Positions 32,955 to 41,753 are shown, numbered from the stretch's first letter. The stretch: 64,000 bases of DNA from Streptomyces sp. SAI-135 (GCF_029893805.1 NZ_JARXYP010000002.1:8246001-8310000); one strand, 5' to 3'. Notes: generated by a model from the sequence alone, not told the origin. Translations and numbers: made by a program.

Positions 32955-33644
32955 TCAGGCCCCGGTGCCCGGGCTGAAGGGGATGAGCCGCACCGACGAC
33001 TCGGTGCCGGACACCGGGACCTCGCCGCCCTTCCAGGTCACCTTCAGCGGGTCCTCCTCGTCCGGCGGGGTCACCAGAAGGGCGGCAGGGGTGGCGGTGC
33101 CCGCCCCGCTGACCTCGGGGTTCGCGAAGGACAGGCCGGCCCAGGCGCTGCGGCCCGGTGCCAGCCGCACCGTCTGCGGATCGCCCGAGGACCGCTCGGG
33201 GTCGGGGCCCAGCTGCCTGCCGGAGGCGTCGACGAAGGCGGTGCCCGGGTAGCCGTGCAGCGTGCAGGTGCGGCTCGACGTGTTCGTCAGCACGACCGGG
33301 AAGTTCTCCTGCCCCGCGCCCGGGTTGTTGCGGCCGACGGACGCGCTGAGCTCGGCGGTGTGGCACCGGGTCCCGCCGGCCGGGGACTGCGGCGCGGACG
33401 GGGTGCGGGAGTTGCTGACCGCGTCGGTGGGGACCCCGCTCGGCGCGCCGCTCGCGTCCCCGGACGCGGGCACGGAGGCGGACGGTGTGGTGGTGCCCGT
33501 CGCCGGGGCCGCCGTGCCGGACTCCGTGGGCGAGGCGCTCGCCGAGCCGTCGTCGCCACTCCCGCAGCCCGCCAGCAGGCCGAGCAGTGCGACCGAACTC
33601 GCGAGCAGTGCCGCCCGCCGTCCACCCAGCAACCTGTTCGTCAT
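32955..33644 (-). CDS. DUF4232 domain lipoprotein
   Basis: A 229-residue predicted lipoprotein. The N-terminal signal ends in LLGLLAGC, a clear lipobox with Cys near residue 27, followed by a Ser/Thr/Pro-rich spacer of about 65 residues. The C-terminal DUF4232 domain (about 93-225) holds the conserved cysteines CHTAELSASVG and TCTLHGYPG, which probably form a disulfide. The family is of unknown function and common on the actinobacterial cell surface. Confidence 0.85.
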   Translation of the reverse strand: MTNRLLGGRRAALLASSVALLGLLAGCGSGDDGSASASPTESGTAAPATGTTTPSASVPASGDASGAPSGVPTDAVSNSRTPSAPQSPAGGTRCHTAELSASVGRNNPGAGQENFPVVLTNTSSRTCTLHGYPGTAFVDASGRQLGPDPERSSGDPQTVRLAPGRSAWAGLSFANPEVSGAGTATPAALLVTPPDEEDPLKVTWKGGEVPVSGTESSVRLIPFSPGTGA

Positions 33645-33831
33645 GTCTCCACACTCCCGGAGATCTCGGGCACGCGCGCGTACGGGACCTTGTGCCCCGT
33701 CACCTGGCTCCGATGTGCATGGCCGGAAAGTCGGCCGACGGCCACCGTGACGGGGGCGGCCGCCCCACGGCGGGCGCTCCAGGTGCGTACCCGGCCGCGC
33801 CGGTCGGTACGCGTGCCGTCGCGGGCGCGGC

Positions 33832-36213
33832 TCATTCCAGGTCGAGGAGCCCGATCTCCGCCCAGATGGTCTTGCCGTCGGCCGTGTGCCTGCTGCCCCA
33901 GCGCTGGGTGAGCTGGGCGACCAGGAGCAGCCCCCGGCCCCCCTCGTCCCAGGTCTTGGCGCGCCGCAGGTGCGGGGCGGTGTGGTTGGTGTCGGACACT
34001 TCGCATATCAGCGTGGTCGCGTCATGGATGAGACGCAGCCGGATGGGGCGGGCGCCGTAGCGGATGGCGTTCGTCACCAGCTCGCTCGTCACCAGCTCCG
34101 CCGTGAACGACGCCTCGCTCAGGTCCCAGCGGGCGAGCTGCTCCACGACCTGCTTGCGCACGGGCGCCACCAGCGAGGGGTCGGCGGGGATGTCCCAGGT
34201 CGCCACCTGGGAGGCGGGCAGGCCCAGGGTGCGGGCCAGCAGCAGGGCCACGTCGTCCGTGGAGCCGCCGGGCGGCAGCAGCGCGTGCAGCACCCGGTCG
34301 CAGCTCTCCTCCAGGGAGTCGGCGGGCATGGCCAGGGCCTCGCACAGCATCGCGTGACTGGCGTCCACGTCCCGCTCCCGGGACTCGATCAGCCCGTCCG
34401 TGAACAGGGACAGCAGGGTCCCCTCGGGCAGCGCGAGCTCGGCGGACTCGAACGGCAGCCCGCCCAGGCCAAGCGGCGGCCCCGCGGGCAGGTCCACCTG
34501 GCGCGCCTGCCCGCCCGGTGTCAGCATCACGGGTGCCGGATGCCCCGCCCGGGCCAGCGTGCAGCGCCGCGACACCGGGTCGTACACCGCGTACAGACAG
34601 GTGGCCCCGACCTCGCCGGGGCTGCCCTCACCGCCGGCCTCCGCGGACAGCCGTACGACGAGGTCGTCGAGGTGGGTGAGCAGCTCGTCGGGGGCCAGGT
34701 CGATGTCGGCGAGGGTGCGGACGGCGGTGCGCAGCCGGCCCATCGTCGCCGAGGCCTGGATGCCGTGCCCGACCACGTCCCCGACGACCATCGCGACCCG
34801 CATGCCCGACAGGGGGATCACGTCGAACCAGTCGCCGCCCACCCCGGCCCGGGCGGCCGGGAGATAGCGGGAGGCGGCCTGCACGGCGGCCGTGCGGGGC
34901 AGGGAGCGGGGCAGCAGACTGCGCTGGAGGGCCAGGGCCGTCTCGCGCTCGCGGGAGAAGCGGCGGGCGTTGTCGATGCAGATCGCGGCGCGCGCGGTGA
35001 TCTCCTCGGCCAGCAGCACGTCGTCCGGGGTGAAGGGGTCGGGCCGCCGGTACCGGGTGAGGACGGCGACCCCGAGGGTCTGGCCGCGGGCCTGGATGGG
35101 CACGGACATCGTGGAGTGGACGCCGTACTCCTTGACCCGCTCGGCACGTGTCCTGTTCCAGGTGAGCCACTCGTCCAGGTGTCCGGAGGCGACCGTGGCC
35201 ACGATGGTCCGGCCCGCCGTCAGCGAGTCGGCCTGCGGTGAGGAGGCGGGGTACACCTCCGTGTGTCCCGGCTTGACCACCGCCAGCGGATTGCCGGGTT
35301 CGACGGACTGGTGGGCGGCGCGGCGCAGCTCGACGGGCGGTGCGAGCCTCGCCGGTGGCTCGCCGTTCTCCTGCGGGTCCAGCAGGTCGATGCTGACGAA
35401 GTCACCGAGTGCCGGAATGCACACGTCGGCCAGTTCCTGGGCCGTGCGGGTGACGTCGAGGGTGGTGCCGATGCGTACGCTCGCCTCGTTGACCAGCTGG
35501 AGCCGCTCCCGGGCGAGGAAGAGGTCGGTGAAGTCGTGGGCGGCCAGGCACACACCGCGCACCCGGCCCGCCGGGTCGGTGATCGGCGCCATCCGGGCCA
35601 GCCAGGCGTGCGCGCTGTCCTCGCCGCCGGTGCGCATGTACGTCTGCACGTCTTTCGCCCGGCCGGTGGTGAGCACGTGCAGCAGGTGCTCCTCCAGCTC
35701 CTCGCTCTGCCGCTTGCCGCCGATCTCGGAGAGTCTCAGGCCCTGGATCCGCTTCTCGGGCAGCCCGATCACGTCCGCCATCGCGTCGTTGATCCGGCGC
35801 AGCCGCAGCTCGTCGTCGTAGACGGCGACGGCACAGGGCGATTGGGTCAGTACGGCCGTGCCCAGCGGGTCGTCGGGGGAGCGGGGACCGCCCGGCTCCA
35901 GCGGGGTGACCACGAGCCAATGCCCGGGGCCGCCGTCCGAGGAGTTCTGGTGGTGGGCGAGCAGCCACACCGTCACGGCCGTGCCGTCGCGGTGGCACAG
36001 GGTGAGGGTGCCGTCCCAGCGGGCGCCGACGGGCCCGTCGGGCAGCTCACCGCCTTGGCCGACCAGGAGGTTCGCCGCCGGTCTGCCCACGACCTCGGCG
36101 GGCGACCAGCCCAGCAGCCGCTGCGCGCCGGCGTTCCACGCGACCAGCGTGCCGTCCTCACCGACGACGGCCCGCGCCGTCGCCGCGTCGTCGAACGGGT
36201 ACACGAGGGTCAT
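33832..36213 (-). CDS. PAS-PAS-GAF-SpoIIE phosphatase with HATPase kinase domain
   Basis: A 793-residue soluble signalling protein. Two PAS domains (about 8-100 and 125-230), a GAF domain (about 245-410), a PP2C-type SpoIIE/RsbU phosphatase (about 435-655, with GVGGDWFDV and VVGDVVGHG metal motifs) and a C-terminal RsbW-like HATPase (about 665-790, with ELVTNAIRYG and DEGGRGLLLV). It would both dephosphorylate an anti-sigma antagonist and act as an anti-sigma kinase under control of small-molecule or redox sensing. The ATG at 36213 follows GGAGTGG; longer frames upstream are not supported. A STAS antagonist occurs at 10.9 kb, but pairing is a guess. Confidence 0.88.
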   Translation of the reverse strand: MTLVYPFDDAATARAVVGEDGTLVAWNAGAQRLLGWSPAEVVGRPAANLLVGQGGELPDGPVGARWDGTLTLCHRDGTAVTVWLLAHHQNSSDGGPGHWLVVTPLEPGGPRSPDDPLGTAVLTQSPCAVAVYDDELRLRRINDAMADVIGLPEKRIQGLRLSEIGGKRQSEELEEHLLHVLTTGRAKDVQTYMRTGGEDSAHAWLARMAPITDPAGRVRGVCLAAHDFTDLFLARERLQLVNEASVRIGTTLDVTRTAQELADVCIPALGDFVSIDLLDPQENGEPPARLAPPVELRRAAHQSVEPGNPLAVVKPGHTEVYPASSPQADSLTAGRTIVATVASGHLDEWLTWNRTRAERVKEYGVHSTMSVPIQARGQTLGVAVLTRYRRPDPFTPDDVLLAEEITARAAICIDNARRFSRERETALALQRSLLPRSLPRTAAVQAASRYLPAARAGVGGDWFDVIPLSGMRVAMVVGDVVGHGIQASATMGRLRTAVRTLADIDLAPDELLTHLDDLVVRLSAEAGGEGSPGEVGATCLYAVYDPVSRRCTLARAGHPAPVMLTPGGQARQVDLPAGPPLGLGGLPFESAELALPEGTLLSLFTDGLIESRERDVDASHAMLCEALAMPADSLEESCDRVLHALLPPGGSTDDVALLLARTLGLPASQVATWDIPADPSLVAPVRKQVVEQLARWDLSEASFTAELVTSELVTNAIRYGARPIRLRLIHDATTLICEVSDTNHTAPHLRRAKTWDEGGRGLLLVAQLTQRWGSRHTADGKTIWAEIGLLDLE

Positions 36214-36600
36214 CGTCGCCACTCCATTGCGCGCACTCTCAGTGAACAGACACGTCACTTGGGTTCCAAGCGTAGTGCGTCGTGCCCGCGCACGAACGGC
36301 GAACCCCTGCGCACGCCCCATCCCCGGACGGACCGCCGTCAAGGCGTAAATCCGGCCGAGGTGACATGGGGGGACAGAAGCCCACGACCGCACCTTGACG
36401 GCCGAGACCCGGGGCGCGGTGCGCATCGCCGAGATGGTGGTGCCGGGTACCTGAACCGGGCCGACGGCGGTCCGGACGGAAAACCCGTCCCGTCCGGACC
36501 GTTGACGGGGTGTCATGACTGCAACAAACATGGCCTGCGACCCTCAGTTGGGAGCGCTCCCATAGTGGGCGCGGCCCGTACCTCCCCGAGGAGCCCGGAC
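36214..36600. other. Divergent control region between SpoIIE-type and cellulase genes
   Basis: These 387 bases hold the promoters of both divergent genes. CTTGGGTTCCAAG (36258-36270) is a small palindrome upstream of the SpoIIE-type gene. TTGACG (36502-36507) is a possible -35 box for the cellulase, and the CebR box lies downstream of it. I see no gene. Confidence 0.5.
36549..36562. promoter_or_regulatory. CebR operator upstream of the GH9 cellulase
   Basis: TGGGAGCGCTCCCA is the exact 14-bp palindrome bound by the cello-oligosaccharide repressor CebR in streptomycetes. It is 39 bases before the cellulase start, in the usual position between promoter and gene. Confidence 0.9.
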
Positions 36601-38844
36601 GTGAACAGACGCAGAACCGCCCTGTTGTCCCTGACCGCTCTGCTGGGCGCGGCACTTGTGGCCGCGCCCGTCTCCCCGGCCGCCGCCGAGGAGGTCGAGC
36701 AGCTCAGGAACGGCACCTTCGACACCGCCGTCGAGCCCTGGTGGACCACCAGCAACGTCACCGCGGCCGTGTCCGACGGACAGTTGTGCGCGGACGTGCC
36801 CGGCGGCACCGCCAACCGCTGGGACGCCGCCGTCGGCCAGAACGACGTCACCCTGGTGAAGGGCGAGTCGTACAAGTTCTCCTTCACCGCGAAGGGCTCG
36901 CCCGAAGGGAATGTCGTGCGCGCGATCGTGGGGCTGCAAGTGGCGCCCTACGACACCTACTTCGAGGTGAGCCCGCAGTTGAGCGTGTCCGGGAACTCCT
37001 ACTCGTACACCTTCACCTCGCCCGTCGACACCGCCCAGGGCCAGGTCGGTTTCCAGCTCGGCGGCGGCGCCGACCCGTTCCGCTTCTGCATGGACGACGC
37101 CTCCCTGCTGGGCGGGGTCCCGCCCGAGGTGTACGAGCCCGACACCGGACCGCGGGTGCGGGTCAACCAGGTCGCCTATCTGCCTGCCGGACCGAAGAAC
37201 GCCACTCTGGTCACGGACGCCACGACCAAGCTGCCCTGGCAGCTCAAGAACGCCTCCGGTGCCGTCGTCGCCCACGGCTCGACCGTGCCCCGGGGCGTCG
37301 ACGCCTCCTCCGGGCAGAACGTCCACTCCATCGACTTCGGGGCCTACAAGAAGCGCGGCGAGGGCCTCACCCTGGTCGCGGACGGCGAGACCAGCCGCCC
37401 CTTCGATATCGGCACGGGCGCCTACGAGCAGCTCCGCCTCGACGCGGCGAAGTACTACTACACCCAGCGCAGCGGCATCGCCATCCGCGACGACCTGCGC
37501 CCGGGCTACGGCCGCGCCGCGGGGCACGTGAACGTGGCCCCCAACCAGGGTGACAAGAACGTGCCCTGCCAGCCCGGCGTGTGCGACTACACCCTCGACG
37601 TCACCGGCGGCTGGTACGACGCCGGCGACCACGGCAAGTACGTCGTCAACGGCGGCATCTCCACCTGGGAGGTGCTGAGCACCTACGAACGCGAACTGCT
37701 GGCCCGCACCGGGCAGCCCGCCAGGCTCGGCGACGGCACCCTCGCCATCCCCGAGAGCGGCAACAAGGTCCCGGACATCCTCGACGAGGCCCGCTGGGAG
37801 CTGGACTTCCTGCTCAAGATGCAGGTGCCGGACGGGCAGCCGCTGGCCGGGATGGCCCACCACAAGATCCACGACGAGCAGTGGACCGGTCTGCCGCTGC
37901 TGCCGAGCGACGACCCGCAGAAGCGCGAACTGCACCCGCCGTCCACCGCGGCCACCCTGAACCTCGCCGCGACGGCCGCGCAGGCCGCCCGTCTGTACAA
38001 GCCGTACGACAAGGCGTTCGCGGCGAAGGCCCTCGCGGCGGCCCGCAAGGCCTGGACCGCCGCGCTCGCCCACCCCGACCTGTACGCCTCGGAGAGCGAC
38101 GGCACCGGAGGCGGCACCTACGCCGACAACAACGTCACCGACGAGTTCTACTGGGCCGCCGCCGAGCTGTACCTCACCACGGGGGAGAAGGCCTTCCAGG
38201 ACCGTGTGCTCGCCTCGCCGGTGCACACCGCCGACATCTTCAGTCCCGTCGGCTACGACTGGGCCCGCACGGCCGCGGCCGCCCGGCTGGACCTGGCGAC
38301 CGTGCCCAGCAAGCTGCCCGGCCGCGACAAGGTCCGCCAGTCGGTGGTCAAGGGCGCCGACGGCTACCTGGCCACCCTGAAGGCCCACCCCTACGGCATG
38401 CCGTACGCCCCCGAGGGCAACCTCTACGACTGGGGCTCCAATCACCAGATCCTGCACAACGGGATCGTCATCGCCACCGCCTACGACATCACCGGCGCCT
38501 CGAAGTACCGGGACGGCGCTCTCCAGGGCATCGACTACATCTTCGGCCGCAACGCCCTGAACATCTCGTACGTGACCGGCTACGGCGAGGTCAACTCCCA
38601 GAACCAGCACGCCCGTTGGTACGCCCACCAGCTCGACCCGAACATGCCGAACCCGCCGAAGGGCACCCTTGCGGGCGGGCCGAACTCGGGCATCCAGGAC
38701 CCCTACGCACAGAGCAAACTCCAGGGCTGCGTCGGCCAGTTCTGCTACATCGACGACATCCAGTCCTGGTCGACCAACGAGCACACCATCAACTGGAACT
38801 CGGCCCTGACCCGGATGGCGTCCTTCGTGGCGGATCAAGGCTGA
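36601..38844 (+). CDS. Secreted GH9 endoglucanase/cellulase with N-terminal carbohydrate-binding module
   Basis: A 747-residue secreted cellulase. Signal peptide to about residue 30 (PVSPAAAEE), a CBM4/9-type module (about 33-175), an Ig-like CelD-N domain (about 183-270, RVRVNQVAYLP) and a GH9 catalytic domain (about 280-745). GGWYDAGDHGKYV carries the catalytic Asp pair, the His-containing NSQNQHARW and the acid Glu in STNEHTINWN are also present. It hydrolyses cellulose outside the cell. The GTG start follows GAGGAG. It is controlled by the CebR box just upstream, so cellobiose or cellotriose should induce it. The 3' end overlaps the convergent cytochrome b gene by 56 bases. Confidence 0.92.
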   Translation: MNRRRTALLSLTALLGAALVAAPVSPAAAEEVEQLRNGTFDTAVEPWWTTSNVTAAVSDGQLCADVPGGTANRWDAAVGQNDVTLVKGESYKFSFTAKGSPEGNVVRAIVGLQVAPYDTYFEVSPQLSVSGNSYSYTFTSPVDTAQGQVGFQLGGGADPFRFCMDDASLLGGVPPEVYEPDTGPRVRVNQVAYLPAGPKNATLVTDATTKLPWQLKNASGAVVAHGSTVPRGVDASSGQNVHSIDFGAYKKRGEGLTLVADGETSRPFDIGTGAYEQLRLDAAKYYYTQRSGIAIRDDLRPGYGRAAGHVNVAPNQGDKNVPCQPGVCDYTLDVTGGWYDAGDHGKYVVNGGISTWEVLSTYERELLARTGQPARLGDGTLAIPESGNKVPDILDEARWELDFLLKMQVPDGQPLAGMAHHKIHDEQWTGLPLLPSDDPQKRELHPPSTAATLNLAATAAQAARLYKPYDKAFAAKALAAARKAWTAALAHPDLYASESDGTGGGTYADNNVTDEFYWAAAELYLTTGEKAFQDRVLASPVHTADIFSPVGYDWARTAAAARLDLATVPSKLPGRDKVRQSVVKGADGYLATLKAHPYGMPYAPEGNLYDWGSNHQILHNGIVIATAYDITGASKYRDGALQGIDYIFGRNALNISYVTGYGEVNSQNQHARWYAHQLDPNMPNPPKGTLAGGPNSGIQDPYAQSKLQGCVGQFCYIDDIQSWSTNEHTINWNSALTRMASFVADQG

Positions 38845-40318
38845 CCCGCGCATGCTCCACCAGCTCACCGGGCCGTTCGTGCGCGGTGAGCGTGTGGAGC
38901 CGGGCCTGATCGAGCGGCTGGTGCACCTCCACGTACTCACCGTGCGGCAGCCGCTTGATCACCCCGGTCTCCCGGCCGTGCAACACCAGCTCGCGGTCCC
39001 GGAGCTGGAGGCCGAGGCAGATCCGCCGGGTGGCGACGAAGACGACCACCGGGACGACGAACATCCCGATCCGTACCGCCCAGGTGACGGTGTTGATCGA
39101 CAGGTGGAGCCGGGTCGCCACGATGTCGTTGCCGCCCCCGGCCAGCAGGATCAGATACAGGCTGATCCAGGAGGTGCCGATCGCCGTGCGGACCGGACGG
39201 TTGCGCGGGCGGTCCAGCAGATGGTGTTCCCGCCTGTCCTTGGTGAACCTGGCCTCCAGGAACGGGTAGACACCGATGAAGAGCAGCAGGAGCGGGAAGA
39301 CCACGACCGGGACGAGCACTCCGAGGATCAGCGTGTGCCCCCACAGGGTGATCTCCCAGCCCGGCATCACCCGCACCAGCCCCTCCGCGAACCCCAGGTA
39401 CCAGTCCGGCTGGGCGCCGGTGGACACCTGGTCGGCACGGTAAGGGCCGTACGACCAGACGGGGTTGATCGAGGCCACGGCCGCGATGAGGGTGAGCGTC
39501 CCGAAGACCAGGAAGAAGAAGCCGCCCGCCTTCGCCAGGTACACCGGGAAGAACGGGGTGCCGACCACGTTGCGTTCGGTCTTCCCCGGGCCCGCGAACT
39601 GGGTGTGCTTGTGGTACACGACGAGGATCAGGTGGGCCACCACCAGAGCCGCCATGATGCCGGGGATCACCAGGATGTGCAGCGAGTAGAAGCGGGCCAC
39701 GATGTCATGGCCGGGGAACTCGCCGCCGAACAGGAACAGCGCGAGATACGTCCCGACGATCGGCACCGACAGGGTGGCGCCGTACACGAACCTCAGACCC
39801 GTGCCCGACAGCAGGTCGTCCGGGAGCGAGTAGCCGAAGAGGCCCTCGAACAGGCCCAGGAACAGCAGCGTCCAGCCGAACATCCAGTTGACCTCGCGCG
39901 GCTTGCGGAACGAGCCGGTGAAGAAGTGCCGCATCATGTGCGTGAGCATCGCGGCGACGAAGATCAGCGCCGACCAGTGGTGGAGCTGCCGGATCAGCAG
40001 CCCGCCGCGCACGTCGAAGCTGATGTCCAGCGTCGACGCGTACGCCTCCGACATGCGCACCCCGTTCAGGGGCGTGTAACTGCCGTGGTACGTCACCTCG
40101 TTCATCGACGGATGGAAGAACAGGGTGAGCCACACGCCGGTCAGGATCAGGACCACGAAGCTGTAGAGGCAGATCTCGCCGAGCAGGAAGGACCAGTGGT
40201 CCGGGAAGACCTTGCGCAGGTACTTCGCGCCGAGGGTGCGGGTGCCGAGCCGTCCGTCGAGCCAGCCGGACAGCCGCTCGCCCTTCCCCGGCTCCGCCGG
40301 GCGTTCCGTGCGTGTCAC
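38789..40318 (-). CDS. Orphan cytochrome b of the bc1 complex type (QcrB-like)
   Basis: A 509-residue QcrB-like cytochrome b. Nine or so helices are visible. The heme-ligand histidines are in QLHHWSALIFVAAMLTHMMRHF and in FYSLHILVIPG with LVVAHLILVVYHKH. The Qo-site PDWY is in GAQPDWYLGF. Streptomycetes have a main qcrCAB operon; this copy has no QcrA or QcrC neighbours, so it is a paralog of unknown use. The GTG start overlaps the stop of the ECF sigma gene (GTGA) and has AAGGAGGAGG upstream, so translation is coupled. The last 18 codons lie antisense to the cellulase gene. Confidence 0.88.
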   Translation of the reverse strand: MTRTERPAEPGKGERLSGWLDGRLGTRTLGAKYLRKVFPDHWSFLLGEICLYSFVVLILTGVWLTLFFHPSMNEVTYHGSYTPLNGVRMSEAYASTLDISFDVRGGLLIRQLHHWSALIFVAAMLTHMMRHFFTGSFRKPREVNWMFGWTLLFLGLFEGLFGYSLPDDLLSGTGLRFVYGATLSVPIVGTYLALFLFGGEFPGHDIVARFYSLHILVIPGIMAALVVAHLILVVYHKHTQFAGPGKTERNVVGTPFFPVYLAKAGGFFFLVFGTLTLIAAVASINPVWSYGPYRADQVSTGAQPDWYLGFAEGLVRVMPGWEITLWGHTLILGVLVPVVVFPLLLLFIGVYPFLEARFTKDRREHHLLDRPRNRPVRTAIGTSWISLYLILLAGGGNDIVATRLHLSINTVTWAVRIGMFVVPVVVFVATRRICLGLQLRDRELVLHGRETGVIKRLPHGEYVEVHQPLDQARLHTLTAHERPGELVEHARVSLDPPRRTPSGSGPSSS

Positions 40319-41229
40319 GCCTCCTCCTTCTGCACATGCGTGAGCTTGTCGGGATTGCTGACGACGAAGAGGCCCGAGACGCGGTCGCCCTCCGCGGTGA
40401 GGTCCATGACGATCACCGCGTAGGGCGCGTCGCCCTGGAACAGCACGGCCGCGTCGTCGCCGTTGACCCGGCGGTAGCGCAGCTCCAGGGAGCCGGCCCC
40501 GGCCCCGCCCCGCTTCGCGTAACCGGTGAGCAGCCGTACCGCCTTGTCCCGGCCGTGCACCGGGCGCAGCGCCGCGGGCCTGCGGTTGCCGCCGCCGTCC
40601 GTCCACACCGTCACGTCCGGCGCGAGGATCTCCATCAGCTCCGCGATGTCGCCGCCCACCGCGGCCCGCACGAACCGCTCGGTCGCCTCCCGGCGGACCC
40701 GCGGATGCGCCTCGTACAGCGGACGGCGGGCATGGACATGGGCCCGCGCGCGACGGGCCACCTGCCGTACGGCGGCCGGGGTGCGGTCGAGGATCTCCGC
40801 GATCTCGGTGTGCGCGTACCCGAACACCTCGTGCAGCACGAACACCGCGCGTTCCAGCGGGGACAGCGACTCCAGGACCACCAGCATCGCCAGCGACACG
40901 GACTCGGTGCGCAGCGCGGGGTCGTCGGCGCCGTCCTCGTCGGCGACCAGGGGCTCGGGCAGCCACGGGCCGACATAGGTCTCCCGGCGGCGGCTGACCA
41001 CCGCCCGCCGCTGGAGCGCGTGATTGACGGCGATCCGCACCAGATAGGCACGGGGGTTGTCGACCCCGCCCGGGCCCCGGCGCGACCACGACAACCACGT
41101 GTCCTGGAGCACGTCCTCGGTGTCGGCGACGCTGCCCAGCATGTTGTAGACGACGCCGAACAGCAGCTCCCGGTGCTCGACGAAGACACCGGTCGCCGCC
41201 TCGGCGTCGGGTACGGGGATCTCGGACAT
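40315..41229 (-). CDS. ECF sigma factor of the ECF41 (SigJ-like) group
   Basis: A 304-residue ECF41-type sigma factor. Region 2 (LLFGVVYNMLGSVADTEDVLQDTWL), region 4 (ERAVFVLHEVFGYAHTEIAEILDRTPAAVRQV) and a C-terminal SnoaL-like extension (about 185-300) are present. The two motifs described for ECF41 extensions are seen: WTDGGG in the linker and NPDKL near the end, through which the extension controls activity without a separate anti-sigma. The gene is translationally coupled to the cytochrome b downstream. A TGTCACA element upstream fits the recalled ECF41 promoter, suggesting autoregulation. Confidence 0.9.
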   Translation of the reverse strand: MSEIPVPDAEAATGVFVEHRELLFGVVYNMLGSVADTEDVLQDTWLSWSRRGPGGVDNPRAYLVRIAVNHALQRRAVVSRRRETYVGPWLPEPLVADEDGADDPALRTESVSLAMLVVLESLSPLERAVFVLHEVFGYAHTEIAEILDRTPAAVRQVARRARAHVHARRPLYEAHPRVRREATERFVRAAVGGDIAELMEILAPDVTVWTDGGGNRRPAALRPVHGRDKAVRLLTGYAKRGGAGAGSLELRYRRVNGDDAAVLFQGDAPYAVIVMDLTAEGDRVSGLFVVSNPDKLTHVQKEEA

Positions 41230-41280
41230 TCCTGTGGCCTCCCGGTAGCGCGCTCACTACTGCGAGGTCCCGCGGCCCCG

Positions 41281-41310
41281 GAATGTGACATCCGGCTCGC
41301 GAATGTGACC
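41281..41310 (-). promoter_or_regulatory. Repeated GTCACATTC elements, probable ECF41-type promoter
   Basis: On the minus strand GTCACATTC occurs twice, exactly 20 bases apart (41281-41289 and 41301-41309). The gene-proximal copy reads TGTCACA (41284-41290) and is followed 16 bases later by CCTC, close to the TGTCACA-N16-CGTC pattern I recall for ECF41 promoters. It lies about 55 bases before the sigma gene start. Confidence 0.5.
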
Positions 41311-41319
41311 CACGCCTCA

Positions 41320-41550
41320 TCCAGGACGCGTCGTGGAAGACGATCCCCAGCGCGTGCCTCCGGCCGGAGCGCGCCACGCTCACCCCGTGCCGCATCGCCG
41401 GGGGAGCACGGTCGCCGTGCCCCGGGGCTGCGCTCGGGGCCGCTGCTCGACCAGCAGGAACTCGCCGCCCGTGTAGTCGGTGCCGTGCTCGGCGAGGCCG
41501 ATCACCGCGCCGCGTGGCAGCGCTCCAGCCACTCCTCCAGGGAGCCGGGC
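41320..41550 (-). pseudogene. Relic of a 2OG-Fe(II) oxygenase (AlkB-like hypothetical)
   Basis: Three fragments in different frames line up in order on the minus strand: LEEWLERCHAAR ending in a stop near 41502, then GLAEHGTDYTGGEFLLVEQ with RPRAQPRGTATVL, then RHGVSVARSGRRHALGIVFHDA near 41330-41395. All are familiar from an actinobacterial 2OG-Fe(II) oxygenase, in which the last contains the distal His and 2OG Arg region. The metal-binding middle part is deleted. It must be non-functional. The rest of the 524-base gap holds the ECF promoter at one end and the antitoxin promoter at the other. Confidence 0.6.
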
Positions 41551-41717
41551 CAGGGGGCCGGACGTCCGAGCCGGGCCGCCCAGCTCACGGGCGACGGGCA
41601 GCAGCCGCGGACAGAGTTTTCGAGTGTGGGAGGCTGCCCACCGCCCCTCCGGCGGGAGTCGGACACCGCTCTCGGGCCTTCGCGGTACCGCTCCACAGCC
41701 GCCCCGAGCTGCGCGTA

Positions 41718-41746
41718 TTTACGGTCAAGTACCCGCGCGGTACCGT
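41718..41746 (+). promoter_or_regulatory. Promoter with palindromic operator of the toxin-antitoxin operon
   Basis: TTTACG (41718-41723), 17 bases, TACCGT (41741-41746), with the ATG 8 bases later, so the transcript may be leaderless. CGCGGTACCG overlaps the -10 (41736-41745) and occurs again at 41681-41690, 55 bases upstream; its CGGTACCG core is a perfect palindrome, fitting autorepression by the ribbon-helix-helix antitoxin. Confidence 0.5.
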
Positions 41747-41753
41747 TGAGAGC

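Noticed and set aside
35263..36600. Long in-frame extension upstream of the GH9 cellulase (open back to 35263)
   Set aside because: It is antisense to the SpoIIE-type gene, and the signal peptide, GAGGAG site and CebR box all place the start at 36601.
40526..40978. Plus-strand frames opposite the ECF41 gene
   Set aside because: Low-complexity Ser/Arg/Thr shadow frames of a clear sigma factor gene.
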